Below are positions 35,485 to 45,301 of a DNA stretch of 64,000 bases, in pieces. A program made the position numbers and the translations under genes. This DNA is from an uncultured Clostridia bacterium (GTDB lineage Bacteria; Bacillota; Clostridia; Christensenellales; Borkfalkiaceae). The stretch's first letter is position 1, and each line of letters opens with the position of its first letter. The stretch is from contig CALVXG010000006.1 in NCBI GenBank assembly GCA_944368925.1, positions 1-64,000 of the forward strand, read 5' to 3'. Under the pieces are notes generated by a model, which saw nothing but the letters and a program-made list of their open reading frames with translations, was not told where the DNA came from and ran no database searches.

Positions 35485-38025
35485 TTATTCGGGGGAAGAT
35501 ACGATCAAACGGAAAGTGACAATTTCAAAAGGTTTCATCGTATAGCGGAATTCGTTGTTTTGCGGCAAAACGTCGCGTTGTTTCTGACCGGAGAGCAAAA
35601 TGCTTTCGCAGGATTCAAAGACGCTTTTCGGGAAAGAAATATCCTGTTGCACGCCACGTGTTTCGACAAGGCGCAGGTAAACGGCGTTGCCGGTTTTGCG
35701 AAGGGAAGTCAGCAAGACGTTTTCTCCCTGCAAGGAAAAGAGCGACGCAAAGGGCGGCAGCTTTTTGGCAAGCGGCGGGTTCGGACGGGCGCAGTCGGAG
35801 GAAAACGGGACGGCAAAGGCGGGGGCAACATTTTCTTCGGTAGGGGCGTCGAAGAGGACGGTATACCGTACGGAATGCTTGCCGACCGCTTCGACGTCGG
35901 CATTGACGTCTTCTTCCCAGGTATTTTTTGTGCGGATGATGGAATTTAAGAGAATGATCCCCAAATTTTTCTTATCGATATCGCAATGGAAGTAGCGGTC
36001 GCCGTTTCCGCGCAGGAGGGCAACGCTCATGCCGTTGCATTTGGCGGAAATGAACCGTTTTGCCGTGATGACCCCTTTGCGCTTGCGGTGAAGGATACAT
36101 TTTGGATAAATTTCGTCCGAATATTCTTTTTCGACGTCGACGGTTCTGGTTCCGAAGGGCATATCGCAAAAGACGTCGGAGCAGCTGTCGCAGGGGATGC
36201 TGGCGGTAAGCCAGGCGTTGGCGGGTTTCCAGTCGAAAGAGACGGTGAAATCCAGGCGGCCCTCACAGGTTCGTATGTCCTGTTCGACAAGGATATCCTT
36301 CAGAGATCCTTGCACGACGATGTGCAGATATTTTTCGTCGGCTTGGAGCACGCGGACAGATTTCCATACGGCAGATTCGTTGTAATCGGAATAATCTTCT
36401 GCCCATGAACCGTAAAAAGGATAACCATAATATGTGAGTTTGTTGAAAGAATTGTCCGCCTTCGCAGAGAAACCGTTGATTTTTATAAGATTTCCGCCTT
36501 CAAAAGTAAGGCGGAAGCTTCCTCCGCACACGGTATACGTATCGCTAAGAGGAATTTCGGGCGGGAGAGGTTTCGGGACGGCCTTTACGCCCGTAAGGGA
36601 GCGTATATCGCCCGATTTTGCGCGGACGGTGTTGTAACCGTAGGAGGGCAGGAAAAGGCGGGCGAGCAGGATGACTTCCCACGTGTTGTTGTAATCGTGC
36701 GTGCCGATGATCTCGTAGGCGACGGGATCGCCTCTGCCGTCTTCCAGTTTAAGTTCGCACGCGTCGGCGCAGGGGAAAGTCAGTTTCACCGTGCGGTATC
36801 GGGAATGCGGGCTGTCGTTGAAAAAAACGGCAACGGTATCCGTTTTTGCGTCGATATGCTTGGAAATTTCGTCGTAAACGGATGCAAGATACGAGCGCGT
36901 GTCCCAGACGGTGGATTCGAGCAGGCCGCGCACTTTCCGATAATCTTCTTCGAACAGCCACTGCGTTGCGTGACAGCAGGCGGTAAGAAGCCTTTTCCAA
37001 TGCGTATCGAAATCAAAATCCGATCGGATGCCGAGCGTTTCCGCCAGAACCTGCCAACGCTCCGCCTGGGTCAGCAGCTGATCGGCGAGCAGTCGCAAAG
37101 GCACAAACCCTTTTTCGCCGTTGATGGCGATGTTATAGGATACGTCGGCGCAATCCAGGTCGTTTTCGAAGGTGCGCAAATCGTTTTTGTAATTTTCAAG
37201 TTCGCGGCAGAATTCGGAAGGAGCGGAAAGCCGTACGGAATTTCCTTTATTGCCGTTGAACAGGGCGAGGACTTTCGGTATGTCGGCTTTGTAGACGGCG
37301 CCCTCGTTGTTTGCCTGGTTTGTGAGGAACGGTAGGGTATCGTCGCAGCCGCAGTTGACCCAGACGAGGTCTATGTCCGATTTTTCGATGCACTCGCGGG
37401 CATTTTCGTACAGGTAGTTTTCCGCGTCGGCAAAAGTGCGGACGTTTTCGGTGCCTTTTTTGTCGAAGGCGCTGTAATCGGAGCGTATGACGAAGACGTC
37501 GCTTCCGTCGGCGCCCTTCCAAATGAAGGAGGAGGGGACGCCTTTGGCGTCGAGGACGTCGTTCGGGCGGAAGACCTTATAAAAAGAGTAGCCGAACTGG
37601 CGCAGGATCTGCGGGATCTGCGCATGGCCGAGCGCGACGTCGACTTCTTCTCCGTACACGTCGGAGAGGGCGTGCGGCAGAATTTCGCGGATCATGAAAA
37701 AATTGCGCAGATACGTTTCTTCGCCCACCATATTCGGGCGGATGTTGGCATAGGCGCCGATGAATTCTACTTTTCCGGAGCGCAGAAGGCGTTCGAACAG
37801 GTCTTTTTTTTCGGGGTATTTATCGAACAGGAATTCCAGCTGGGAACGATAGCAATCGAAATACCAGCGGAAATCGGGCATTTTTTCCGCAAGCTCTGCC
37901 ACGGTGTCGAAGATCTGTTGGTAGCGGGCTTTGTGCCACGCCCGCGTGTGCAGGGCGGCGAGGTCGCAATGTGCATACGGCAGAATGCGCAGCCGTATTC
38001 TGTCCGGAAGATGATTTTTTTCCAT
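35485..38025 (-). CDS. GH38 alpha-mannosidase-like protein, cytoplasmic
   Basis: 846 residues, no signal peptide. The N-terminal barrel holds the first metal ligands in AHCDLAALHTRAW (H19, D21) and the candidate nucleophile D129 in VDVALGHAQIPQIL, nine residues before the conserved Pro, as in canonical GH38. A His in TACCHATQW fits the last metal ligand. The long beta-rich C-terminal half matches GH38 C-terminal domains. The HCD and DVALGH versions depart from the common HWD and DVFGH, so specificity may differ. ATG at 38025 is favoured by AAAGGAG; a GTG seven codons upstream lies within that site. It is downstream of an AraC gene on the same strand. Confidence 0.83.
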   Translation of the reverse strand: MEKNHLPDRIRLRILPYAHCDLAALHTRAWHKARYQQIFDTVAELAEKMPDFRWYFDCYRSQLEFLFDKYPEKKDLFERLLRSGKVEFIGAYANIRPNMVGEETYLRNFFMIREILPHALSDVYGEEVDVALGHAQIPQILRQFGYSFYKVFRPNDVLDAKGVPSSFIWKGADGSDVFVIRSDYSAFDKKGTENVRTFADAENYLYENARECIEKSDIDLVWVNCGCDDTLPFLTNQANNEGAVYKADIPKVLALFNGNKGNSVRLSAPSEFCRELENYKNDLRTFENDLDCADVSYNIAINGEKGFVPLRLLADQLLTQAERWQVLAETLGIRSDFDFDTHWKRLLTACCHATQWLFEEDYRKVRGLLESTVWDTRSYLASVYDEISKHIDAKTDTVAVFFNDSPHSRYRTVKLTFPCADACELKLEDGRGDPVAYEIIGTHDYNNTWEVILLARLFLPSYGYNTVRAKSGDIRSLTGVKAVPKPLPPEIPLSDTYTVCGGSFRLTFEGGNLIKINGFSAKADNSFNKLTYYGYPFYGSWAEDYSDYNESAVWKSVRVLQADEKYLHIVVQGSLKDILVEQDIRTCEGRLDFTVSFDWKPANAWLTASIPCDSCSDVFCDMPFGTRTVDVEKEYSDEIYPKCILHRKRKGVITAKRFISAKCNGMSVALLRGNGDRYFHCDIDKKNLGIILLNSIIRTKNTWEEDVNADVEAVGKHSVRYTVLFDAPTEENVAPAFAVPFSSDCARPNPPLAKKLPPFASLFSLQGENVLLTSLRKTGNAVYLRLVETRGVQQDISFPKSVFESCESILLSGQKQRDVLPQNNEFRYTMKPFEIVTFRLIVSSPE

Positions 38026-38057
38026 TTTCTCTCCTTTTGTCCTCACGAAAGAGGGCG

Positions 38058-38903
38058 TCAGTCTTGTTGCGGTTCGTGTTTCGCCTTGATCTGGGCGGGG
38101 GTGGCGTGATAACGTTTATAGAATTCTTTATAAAAATAGGTCTTGTTGCTGATGCCCACCGAAGCGATGATGTCGCTGATCGTGCGGTCGGTTGAGCGGA
38201 GCAGGCTGTAAGCGGAAGTAAATCTGAGGTCGTTGACATAATCGGTCAGCGTGCGATTCATATATTTTTTGAATGCGCGGCTGATATAACTGCGGTTGTA
38301 TGCGAGAGAATCGAGCATGTCATACAGTTCTTTTTTTGTCTTGGTAAAAGAACTCGAGGAATTGAGCAGGGAAATGAGCTGTCTCAGCCAAAGAGGGAGG
38401 GCGTTGTTGGGAGCGGGCGAGACCTTTTTGATGATCAGGCAAAGCAGGTTGCACACGAAAGAAAAGGTCAGTGCGGAGAGGTTGGGTTTGCCCGAGCCTT
38501 CGATCGTGCGGATCTCCTCTTCCAAAAACGAGATCTCGTGGGAATTGAGGTGGAGTTTGTAAGGTTCGCTGGCGAGCAAAAAATCGCGCAGAAGAGGGGA
38601 ATCCAATGCCGTGACGGCTTTTTGGAACAGACTGTTTTTAATAAGGATATCCGTATGGATGAAGTCGTCGGAATGTTTGTCTTCGAATTTGTGCGCGTCG
38701 CCCGGCCGCAGAAAGACGATGTCTCCCGAGACCAATCGTTCCGTGCGGTCGTTGACGGTATGCAGGATCTCGCCGCTGAGAACGTAAAAGATCTCGAAAA
38801 AGGAATGTTCGTGGTAGATGGTTTCGATATAGTCGAGGGTCTGTACGAAAAACTCCTGCTCCGGGAGAAAAAATGTTTCGTCTATGTTATGATAACCGGA
38901 CAT
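38058..38903 (-). CDS. AraC family transcriptional regulator
   Basis: 281 residues. Sensor: HEHSFFEIFYVLSGEILHTVN and DIVFLRPGDAHKFEDK, a cupin with His-rich ends. DNA-binding half: AYNRSYISRAFKKYMNRTLTDYV and IIASVGISNKTYFYKEFYKRYHATPAQIKA. Start at 38903 (GAGAGG upstream) is preferred over a TTG at 38939 that overlaps the promoter -10. It shares a 170-bp divergent region with module C and precedes the mannosidase by about 30 bases, so it probably controls both. Confidence 0.9.
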   Translation of the reverse strand: MSGYHNIDETFFLPEQEFFVQTLDYIETIYHEHSFFEIFYVLSGEILHTVNDRTERLVSGDIVFLRPGDAHKFEDKHSDDFIHTDILIKNSLFQKAVTALDSPLLRDFLLASEPYKLHLNSHEISFLEEEIRTIEGSGKPNLSALTFSFVCNLLCLIIKKVSPAPNNALPLWLRQLISLLNSSSSFTKTKKELYDMLDSLAYNRSYISRAFKKYMNRTLTDYVNDLRFTSAYSLLRSTDRTISDIIASVGISNKTYFYKEFYKRYHATPAQIKAKHEPQQD

Positions 38904-38938
38904 GCTGAACCTCTCAAAAAAAGAACTCTTTTTCCACA

Positions 38939-38966
38939 ATTATACCCCAAAGAGCGAGAAAGTCAA
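38939..38966 (-). promoter_or_regulatory. Promoter of the AraC-mannosidase unit
   Basis: Minus strand TTGACT (38961-38966), 16-bp spacer, TATAAT (38939-38944). Confidence 0.75.
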
Positions 38967-39019
38967 TAATCGTGAAAAAAATAGGTAAAAAAATGATACA
39001 ATCACGTAAATACACGATA

Positions 39020-39047
39020 TTGAAAAGTGAATTCGAAAGATTATAAT
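39020..39047 (+). promoter_or_regulatory. Promoter of module C
   Basis: TTGAAA (39020-39025), 16-bp spacer, TATAAT (39042-39047). It is 53 bp from the opposing promoter; the space between contains CGTG/CACG half-sites that could be AraC operators. Confidence 0.75.
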
Positions 39048-39076
39048 TAATGCTATAAATCAAAGGAGGGAACAAG

Positions 39077-40084
39077 ATGACGCATATGACAGAAGAACCG
39101 AACGATGTGATGGCGGAAGCGGATTTATTGCAATCGGGCGTTCCTGCGGGCGGTGAGAATCATGTGATGCGGAAGAAAAAGAAGGTAGATCCGCTGCACG
39201 TGATCTTTATCCTGGCGTTCACCATACCGTCGGTCGTATATTTTTGTGTTTTTTACGTCTATGTGAATTTTAACTCGTTTATCATGGCGTTTCAGACAAG
39301 GCGGCAGGGCACTTTGTACTGGACGCTGGAACATTTCGCCCGGTTTTTCAAGGAGATCGTGCAGTCGGAAAGTGAAATCCAGACGGCGTTCCGAAACACG
39401 TTTCTCACCTTTCTGATCGGGCAGGTCATGTTTGTGGTAGGATTTTTCGTCTCCTATTTTCTGTACAAGAAAGTGCCGATGAGTAAATTTTTCCGCATTT
39501 GTTTCTTTTTGCCGGGGCTGATTTCCGGAACGATCGTCAGTTCGATCTTTATGCGCATCGTGGGCGTAGGCGGGCCGATCGCGCCCATCTACCAGCAGCT
39601 GTTTCATCTGGAATACGAGCCGACGCTTTTGACCGATCCGCGTTTTGCGAATTCGGTCATCTGGGGGAACATGATCTGGCTGGGCTTTCCGGGAAACATG
39701 ATCCTGTTCGGAGGGACGCTGAGCCGTCTGCCCGAATCTGTTCTGGAGCAGGCGAAGCTGGACGGCGTGAGCTGGGTTCAGGAGGCGTTCAGGATCATTA
39801 TTCCCATTATCTGGCCCATGATTTCGCTGCTTCTGGTGCTGAACATAGCGGGCGTATTCGGGGCGTCGGGCAACGTCTTCCTGCTGACGAAGGGCGATGC
39901 GGGGACGCAGACCGTATCCAACTGGATGTTCATGCAGGTTTACAACACGGTCGGGAATCCGGACGTTTCCAACGCGTACAATTATCTGTCGGCGGTAGGT
40001 ATGATCCTGACGATTGTGTCTGTCGGCATCGCGCTGAGCGTGCGCAAGATCGCAGGCACCTATTTTGAAGGTGTGACGTATTGA
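39077..40084 (+). CDS. ABC sugar permease, MalF/UgpA type, module C
   Basis: 335 residues with a longer cytoplasmic N-terminus (about 45 residues) and six helices. EAA loop VLEQAKLDGVSWVQEAFRII at about residue 222. GGAGG lies upstream. In this module the permeases come first and the binding protein third, unlike the other importers. Confidence 0.92.
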   Translation: MTHMTEEPNDVMAEADLLQSGVPAGGENHVMRKKKKVDPLHVIFILAFTIPSVVYFCVFYVYVNFNSFIMAFQTRRQGTLYWTLEHFARFFKEIVQSESEIQTAFRNTFLTFLIGQVMFVVGFFVSYFLYKKVPMSKFFRICFFLPGLISGTIVSSIFMRIVGVGGPIAPIYQQLFHLEYEPTLLTDPRFANSVIWGNMIWLGFPGNMILFGGTLSRLPESVLEQAKLDGVSWVQEAFRIIIPIIWPMISLLLVLNIAGVFGASGNVFLLTKGDAGTQTVSNWMFMQVYNTVGNPDVSNAYNYLSAVGMILTIVSVGIALSVRKIAGTYFEGVTY

Positions 40085-40092
40085 GGTGGAAT

Positions 40093-41130
40093 ATGCAGAT
40101 GCTATCGGCTTTGAATAAAAACATTGGTTTTCAGAGGTGGTCAAAAAGGGCCGCATATATTCTTCTTGCGGTATGGTCGGCAGCGTTTATAGTGTGCTGT
40201 CTGATGAGCAACGGGAATGCAGCCAAGACCGTGCTGTACATCGGCCTGGCTTTCTGGGCGGTGATCGGGATCTATCGCAGTTACCTGAACAAATCGATCG
40301 GGGAAGGGACGCTGCATCTGATCGTGTACGCGGTGTTTACGGTGTTTGCTCTTTCCTATCTGTACATATTTTTCTGGGGTGTGACGTCGGGATTCAAAAC
40401 GCAGACGGAAATCGCGGTATACCCGTTCGATTTGCCCACCGAATGGCATTTCCGTAACTATATCGACGTATTCAGTCATCTGGAAGTTTCGGGATTCGGC
40501 TTTTTCGGGATGCTCGGCAACAGCCTGTACTTTTCGCTGTTGGGAAGTTTCTGTCTCTGCATGATTTCCAGCATGCTGGCGTACGTGACGAACAAATTCC
40601 GTTTCCCGGGCTCGCGGCTGTTCATGCCGATCCTGCTGTTTACGATGATGTTCCCCATCTACGGAAGCGGCGGCAGTATGTACGAACTGCTTCTGAAACT
40701 CGGGTTTGTCAACTCGCGCCTGCAGATCCTGCTCTCGTTCAACGGAATGAACGTCTATTACATTTACTTTCATGCGACGTATTCCAATCTTTCCTGGAGC
40801 TATGCGGAAGCGGCTTACATTGACGGGGCGAACGATTTTACCGTTTATTTCCGCGTCATGTTCCCGCAGATCATCAATTTGTTCGGCGCATTGTATCTGA
40901 TCACGTGGGTGGGCGACTGGAACAACTATTCTTCGGCGCTCATCTATCTGACGAAACTGCCTACGTTGGCAGGCGGTATCTATATGTTCGAGCTGAACAT
41001 GGTACAGCACGCGCGCAGAGATCTTTTGTACGCGGCGTATATGATCACGGCGATCCCGCCGCTGCTGCTGTTCATCTTCTTCAACAAGGTGCTGACCAGC
41101 AACATTTCGATCGGCGGAATCAAAGAATAA
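40093..41130 (+). CDS. ABC sugar permease, MalG type, module C
   Basis: 345 residues. Two extra N-terminal helices (AAYILLAVWSAAFIVCCLM and VLYIGLAFWAVIGIY) precede the usual six. EAA loop YAEAAYIDGANDFTVYFRVM at about residue 237; C-terminus SNISIGGIKE. ATG at 40093 is preceded by GAGGTGG; a TTG at 40081 overlaps the previous stop and is rejected. Confidence 0.9.
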   Translation: MQMLSALNKNIGFQRWSKRAAYILLAVWSAAFIVCCLMSNGNAAKTVLYIGLAFWAVIGIYRSYLNKSIGEGTLHLIVYAVFTVFALSYLYIFFWGVTSGFKTQTEIAVYPFDLPTEWHFRNYIDVFSHLEVSGFGFFGMLGNSLYFSLLGSFCLCMISSMLAYVTNKFRFPGSRLFMPILLFTMMFPIYGSGGSMYELLLKLGFVNSRLQILLSFNGMNVYYIYFHATYSNLSWSYAEAAYIDGANDFTVYFRVMFPQIINLFGALYLITWVGDWNNYSSALIYLTKLPTLAGGIYMFELNMVQHARRDLLYAAYMITAIPPLLLFIFFNKVLTSNISIGGIKE

Positions 41131-41145
41131 AAAAGGAGAAAAGCG

Positions 41146-42693
41146 ATGAAAAAAACAGTCAAATTATTGTGCGGAATACTTGCCGGGACGCTTGCGATGG
41201 CATCGCTGGGCGGCTGCGGGCCGAAGTTGGCGCCGGATACGGCGGAAGTGATCGAGCTTTCCTACTGGACGAGCGGTCTGGGCGAGGACATCATCAAGGA
41301 AACGATTGCGGGGTTCGAGGCGAAATATCCCGAATACAAGGTATATTACGATCCCAACGCGAGCGGTTCTGCCATTCTGAATACGTTCGGGTACGGCCCG
41401 AACTACGATACGGTCGACCTGTACATGTATGCGATCAACGGTCTGGCCGAGGAGGACATCATCGAATACGCGGAGCCGTTGGACGATCTTGTAAATTCCC
41501 GTTATGAAGACGAAGCGCTGACGCTGGGTGAGAAGATCATGCCCAAATTCCGCGACGCTCTGAAATCTTCGGACGGCAAATATCATGCGCTGACGTACGG
41601 CGGCGGCTGGACGGGTATCGCGTACAATCAGAACGTCATTGACGGCGAGAAATTCGAAGTGCCGAACACGACGGACGAACTGATCGAGCTTGCGGGCGAT
41701 CTGGACGATGCGAACCTGAAGCCGTTCATTCATTACCAGACGGGCGGATACTGGATGACGGTCGTCAACGTATGGCAGCTGCAGTACGACGGGCTGGACT
41801 ATTACATGAATACGTTTTTGCCGCTGGACGACGGCACGACGGCGCCAAGCCTGAACGTGCTCATGGCGGAAGACGGCAGAAAGAAAGCGATGGACGTGAT
41901 GGAAAAGATCATCACGCCGGGCTATGTATACAACGGATCCAACGCTCTGGTATTCACGGACGCGCAGACGCTTTTCCTCAACGATGCGGCCGTCATGATG
42001 GTCAACGGTTCGTGGATGATCAACGAAATGAAGCAGCATCTTTCCGAAGAGCAGAGTTTTTCGATGATGGCAACGCCTGTGATCAGCAGTATCGTGGATA
42101 AGTGCGATTCGATCCGCGGGGAAGCGGGGAAGAGTGCAGACGAAGAACTGAGTGCGCTGATCGACGCGATCGATGCGGCGGACAGTGTGGAAGACGTGCC
42201 TTTGCAGGGAACGGGTTACAATGTGAGAAAAGAAGATCTGGAAAGGGTATACGAAGCGCGGAACACGATGCACAGCAACTTTGACCAGCACGGCATTCTG
42301 ATCCCCACATACAGTACGGCGAAAGAGGCGGCGAAGCTGTTTATTCAGTATTTCTATTCGGACGAAAACATTCGCAAATACCGTGAAGTTTCGCATATGC
42401 CGATCCCCGTTCAGTACAGCGACGGGTCGGCGGTGGACATGGACGGCTGGCTGGATTGGGAGATCCAGCAGGCGCGGTTTACGGAGCGCTGCACGACCGT
42501 ATTCGAAGAGAGCAACAAAGCGAGCAAGATCTTTACGGCGGGCGGATGTACGCCGTATGCGAACATCGATTTTGTGACGGCGTTCTGCAATACCAACCCG
42601 CAGGCACGGCTTTCTTCCGATGCAGTCTGGTCGCAGATGCTGCAGACGTTTGAGAGAGACTGGGATACATATGTTTCCAATGCGCAGTTGTAA
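41146..42693 (+). CDS. ABC importer solute-binding lipoprotein (family 1), module C
   Basis: 515 residues. Lipobox Cys at residue 24 (SLGGC). IKETIAGFEAKYPEYKVYYDP opens lobe 1; NDAAVMMVNGSWMINEM and AKEAAKLFIQYFYSDENIRKY are typical of the family. Slightly longer than usual, with an inserted acidic segment around residue 330. AAAAGGAG precedes the ATG. It is followed by two DEP-family genes and two surface proteins in the same orientation. Confidence 0.9.
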   Translation: MKKTVKLLCGILAGTLAMASLGGCGPKLAPDTAEVIELSYWTSGLGEDIIKETIAGFEAKYPEYKVYYDPNASGSAILNTFGYGPNYDTVDLYMYAINGLAEEDIIEYAEPLDDLVNSRYEDEALTLGEKIMPKFRDALKSSDGKYHALTYGGGWTGIAYNQNVIDGEKFEVPNTTDELIELAGDLDDANLKPFIHYQTGGYWMTVVNVWQLQYDGLDYYMNTFLPLDDGTTAPSLNVLMAEDGRKKAMDVMEKIITPGYVYNGSNALVFTDAQTLFLNDAAVMMVNGSWMINEMKQHLSEEQSFSMMATPVISSIVDKCDSIRGEAGKSADEELSALIDAIDAADSVEDVPLQGTGYNVRKEDLERVYEARNTMHSNFDQHGILIPTYSTAKEAAKLFIQYFYSDENIRKYREVSHMPIPVQYSDGSAVDMDGWLDWEIQQARFTERCTTVFEESNKASKIFTAGGCTPYANIDFVTAFCNTNPQARLSSDAVWSQMLQTFERDWDTYVSNAQL

Positions 42694-42713
42694 AGAATGA
42701 GACGGGAGGAGAT

Positions 42714-43991
42714 ATGAAGGATATATTGCGTGTCGTAATGGGGGAAGACGGAAGAAAGAAGAGCCGAGGGGTAATGCCCATTATCGGATGGGTCAATCCT
42801 TCCGTCAATACATATATGACGGCTGCCGCAGACAGGAAACGGGTTTCGCACGAAGAACTGTACCGGCGGTATGAAGAATACCGCGGTGCGGGATTCAATA
42901 TGGTATTTTGCATGGGGACGGCCGTGGGGGCGTCGGACGATGGTCTGGTCGAAGAGATACTGGAGATCTGCGATAAGCTGGAGCTGGGGTGTCTTCTGAT
43001 CGATGCGCAGACGTATTCCAGGCCGTTTACCGAAAAAAGGCTGCAGGAGCTTTACGATTTTGCTTCCAAATATGCTTCGTTCAAAGGCCTTATGGTGTAT
43101 GACGAGCCGAATGTTTCCGCGTTTCCGACGCTGGCGCAAAATTACGTCATGTTCCGCAAATATTTCCCCGACAAATTGTTCTATGTCAATTTACTGCCGA
43201 ATTACGCGACGGACGAACAGCTGGGAACGGATAATTATGCGAAGTATGTTGCGGAATATGCGAAGATGGTCAAACAGGGATATTTGTCGTACGATCATTA
43301 TCCGTTTATTCACTTTGAGATCGGTATCGTAAACAACGACAAATATTTCAAGAACTTGTCCGTAATTCGCCGTCAGTCGCTTCAGAGCCGCGTACCGTTC
43401 ATGGTATTTGTGGAAGTGACCGCGTTTGTGAGTCACGCGCACATACCGAACAGGGAGGAAATTTTTTGGCAGGTGAACACGGCGCTCGCCTACGGTGCGC
43501 GGGGGATCCAATATTTTACGTACGGAATGCCCGAAGATACGAGCGAAACTTTTTCGGGCGCGGTGATCGCGCGGGACGGAACGCGCACGGCTTCTTACGA
43601 TGCGGTGCGCGAGATCAACGCGCATCTTGCGGAGGTATCGGGCATTCTGGCGAGATGCAGGAATACCGGGGTAATTTTTACGGGGATCGCGCCGATGAAC
43701 GAATTCGGCAAGACGATCACCATACCGCGGGAAGATCTGATCACTTCTTACGGACGGCTCAGCTATGTGCGGAGCGGGAACGTTCTGACGGGGTGTTTCG
43801 ACTGTGAAGGAAGCGAAGTGTATTATGTGGCGAACAACGATTTTTGTAACTATTCGGAAGTGGAGCTGGAATTTTCGCAGTCGGTGGTTCTGCGGATGAT
43901 ACGCGGCGGGAAGAAACGGGAAGTGATCGTGGACAGGATATTCCGTCTGATCCTGAATGCGGGAGAGGGAGTATTGCTGCAAATCAAGTAA
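42714..43991 (+). CDS. DEP-family TIM-barrel hydrolase-like protein, no export signal
   Basis: 425 residues. Unlike its three paralogues it has no signal peptide, so it should be cytoplasmic. Motifs are GLMVYDEP (D130, E131), YVNLLPNYA, LSYDHYPF, VFVEVTAF, QVNTALAYGARGIQYFTYG and SYDAVREINAHL. Here the position equivalent to Gln in the other three is Glu (FVEV), which would supply a second carboxylate as in clan GH-A. It is therefore the member most likely to be an active glycosidase. GGAGG precedes the ATG. Family name not recognised. Confidence 0.7.
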   Translation: MKDILRVVMGEDGRKKSRGVMPIIGWVNPSVNTYMTAAADRKRVSHEELYRRYEEYRGAGFNMVFCMGTAVGASDDGLVEEILEICDKLELGCLLIDAQTYSRPFTEKRLQELYDFASKYASFKGLMVYDEPNVSAFPTLAQNYVMFRKYFPDKLFYVNLLPNYATDEQLGTDNYAKYVAEYAKMVKQGYLSYDHYPFIHFEIGIVNNDKYFKNLSVIRRQSLQSRVPFMVFVEVTAFVSHAHIPNREEIFWQVNTALAYGARGIQYFTYGMPEDTSETFSGAVIARDGTRTASYDAVREINAHLAEVSGILARCRNTGVIFTGIAPMNEFGKTITIPREDLITSYGRLSYVRSGNVLTGCFDCEGSEVYYVANNDFCNYSEVELEFSQSVVLRMIRGGKKREVIVDRIFRLILNAGEGVLLQIK

Positions 43992-44005
43992 ACGGGGGTA
44001 AACAG

Positions 44006-45280
44006 ATGGCAAAATTTTTCAAAAAGACGGCGGCGGTCGCCATGGCGGGAATGCTGACGCTTGCGATGCTGTCGACGGCGGCGGGTTGTGCGAAAGAGGC
44101 GCCCGTGTACGATGAATTTGCGGACTCGCGCGTGCTGAACATAGGCGCGTGGGTCGGGCCGCCCAGCAACGAGACGACGCAGGAACGTTACGACGAGATT
44201 GCGGAGAGCGGTTTGAACTTTATTATCGATATTTATTCGGGCGCGGTGGAGCAGAAGCTGAATTATTCGCAGCAGGCGGGAATCAAGTATATTATGAACG
44301 GCATTTATTTCCCGACGTACGAGGGGCTGGCGGAGTACATGGATCATCCCGCGCTGATGGGCATAATCGGGCGGGACGAACCGGGCGTTTCGGCGTTTGA
44401 GGAGCTGGCGGCGAAAAAAGAGAGTTTCAAGGCGCTGTATCCGGACAAACTGTTCTTTGTGAACCTGCTTCCTTCCTATGCGACGGAAGCGCAGCTGGGG
44501 ACGAAATTCTATACGGATTATGTCAGGATGTATGCGGAGACGGTGGCGCCCGAGCTGTATGTGTTTGACGGGTACTCATTGCTGAAGAGTTCGACGGGTG
44601 CGACGAGCATCGAATCGGGAATGCTGTTCAATCTTGAGACGGTGGCCATGGAAGCGCAGGAGCAGGGAAAACCGTACTGGGCGTTTTTGCAGACGATGGG
44701 GTACGGCGGAGACCGCCGCAACGTGACCGAAGCGGATATCCGTTTCCAGTATTACACATATCTTTCCTATGGATACAGCGGGCTTTTGCATTTCTGTTAT
44801 TGGACGCCGGGCGGGGCGGAATTTCCGGAAAGCGTGTACGCCATGATCGAGCGCGACGGGTCCAGGACGCCTACGTACGACGCCGTGAAAAACGTCAATG
44901 CGGAGATCCTGAATTTCGACCACGTCCTGCTCTCTTACGAATGGACGGGCACGATGACGGTACTGGGAGAAAACGAGCTGATGTGCAAGGCATTCCAGCG
45001 TCTTTCGTCTCCGTTGAAGGAGCATGAAGCGATCGAAAGGGCGACCGCTTCGGAGAACGCCATTATCGGCACGTTCAAGGACGGGGAATACAACGGCTTT
45101 ATGGCGGTCAACTTTACCGACCCTGCGTTAGAAAAGACAAACCATATCGAAATAAAATTCCGCGACGCGAAGAAGGCACTGGTGTATGTGGACGGTCAGC
45201 CGCAGACGGTAAATCTGAAAGGCGGCGTCTATTCGGCGGATCTTGATCCGGGCGAAGGACGGTTTATTATTCCGTTGTAA
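44006..45280 (+). CDS. Lipoprotein of the DEP family, module C
   Basis: 424 residues. Lipobox Cys at residue 28 (TAAGC). Motifs are GIIGRDEP (D124, E125), FVNLLPSYATEAQLG, VFDGYS, AFLQTMG, QYYTYLSYGYSGLLHFCYW and TYDAVKNVNAEI. It resembles the cytoplasmic paralogue just upstream most closely (KLFFVNLLPSYAT versus KLFYVNLLPNYAT), suggesting one gave rise to the other by duplication and change of location. The probable role is extracellular partner of the intracellular enzyme. Activity unproven. Confidence 0.7.
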   Translation: MAKFFKKTAAVAMAGMLTLAMLSTAAGCAKEAPVYDEFADSRVLNIGAWVGPPSNETTQERYDEIAESGLNFIIDIYSGAVEQKLNYSQQAGIKYIMNGIYFPTYEGLAEYMDHPALMGIIGRDEPGVSAFEELAAKKESFKALYPDKLFFVNLLPSYATEAQLGTKFYTDYVRMYAETVAPELYVFDGYSLLKSSTGATSIESGMLFNLETVAMEAQEQGKPYWAFLQTMGYGGDRRNVTEADIRFQYYTYLSYGYSGLLHFCYWTPGGAEFPESVYAMIERDGSRTPTYDAVKNVNAEILNFDHVLLSYEWTGTMTVLGENELMCKAFQRLSSPLKEHEAIERATASENAIIGTFKDGEYNGFMAVNFTDPALEKTNHIEIKFRDAKKALVYVDGQPQTVNLKGGVYSADLDPGEGRFIIPL

Positions 45281-45301
45281 TAAAAAAATAAGGAGAGGAA
45301 A

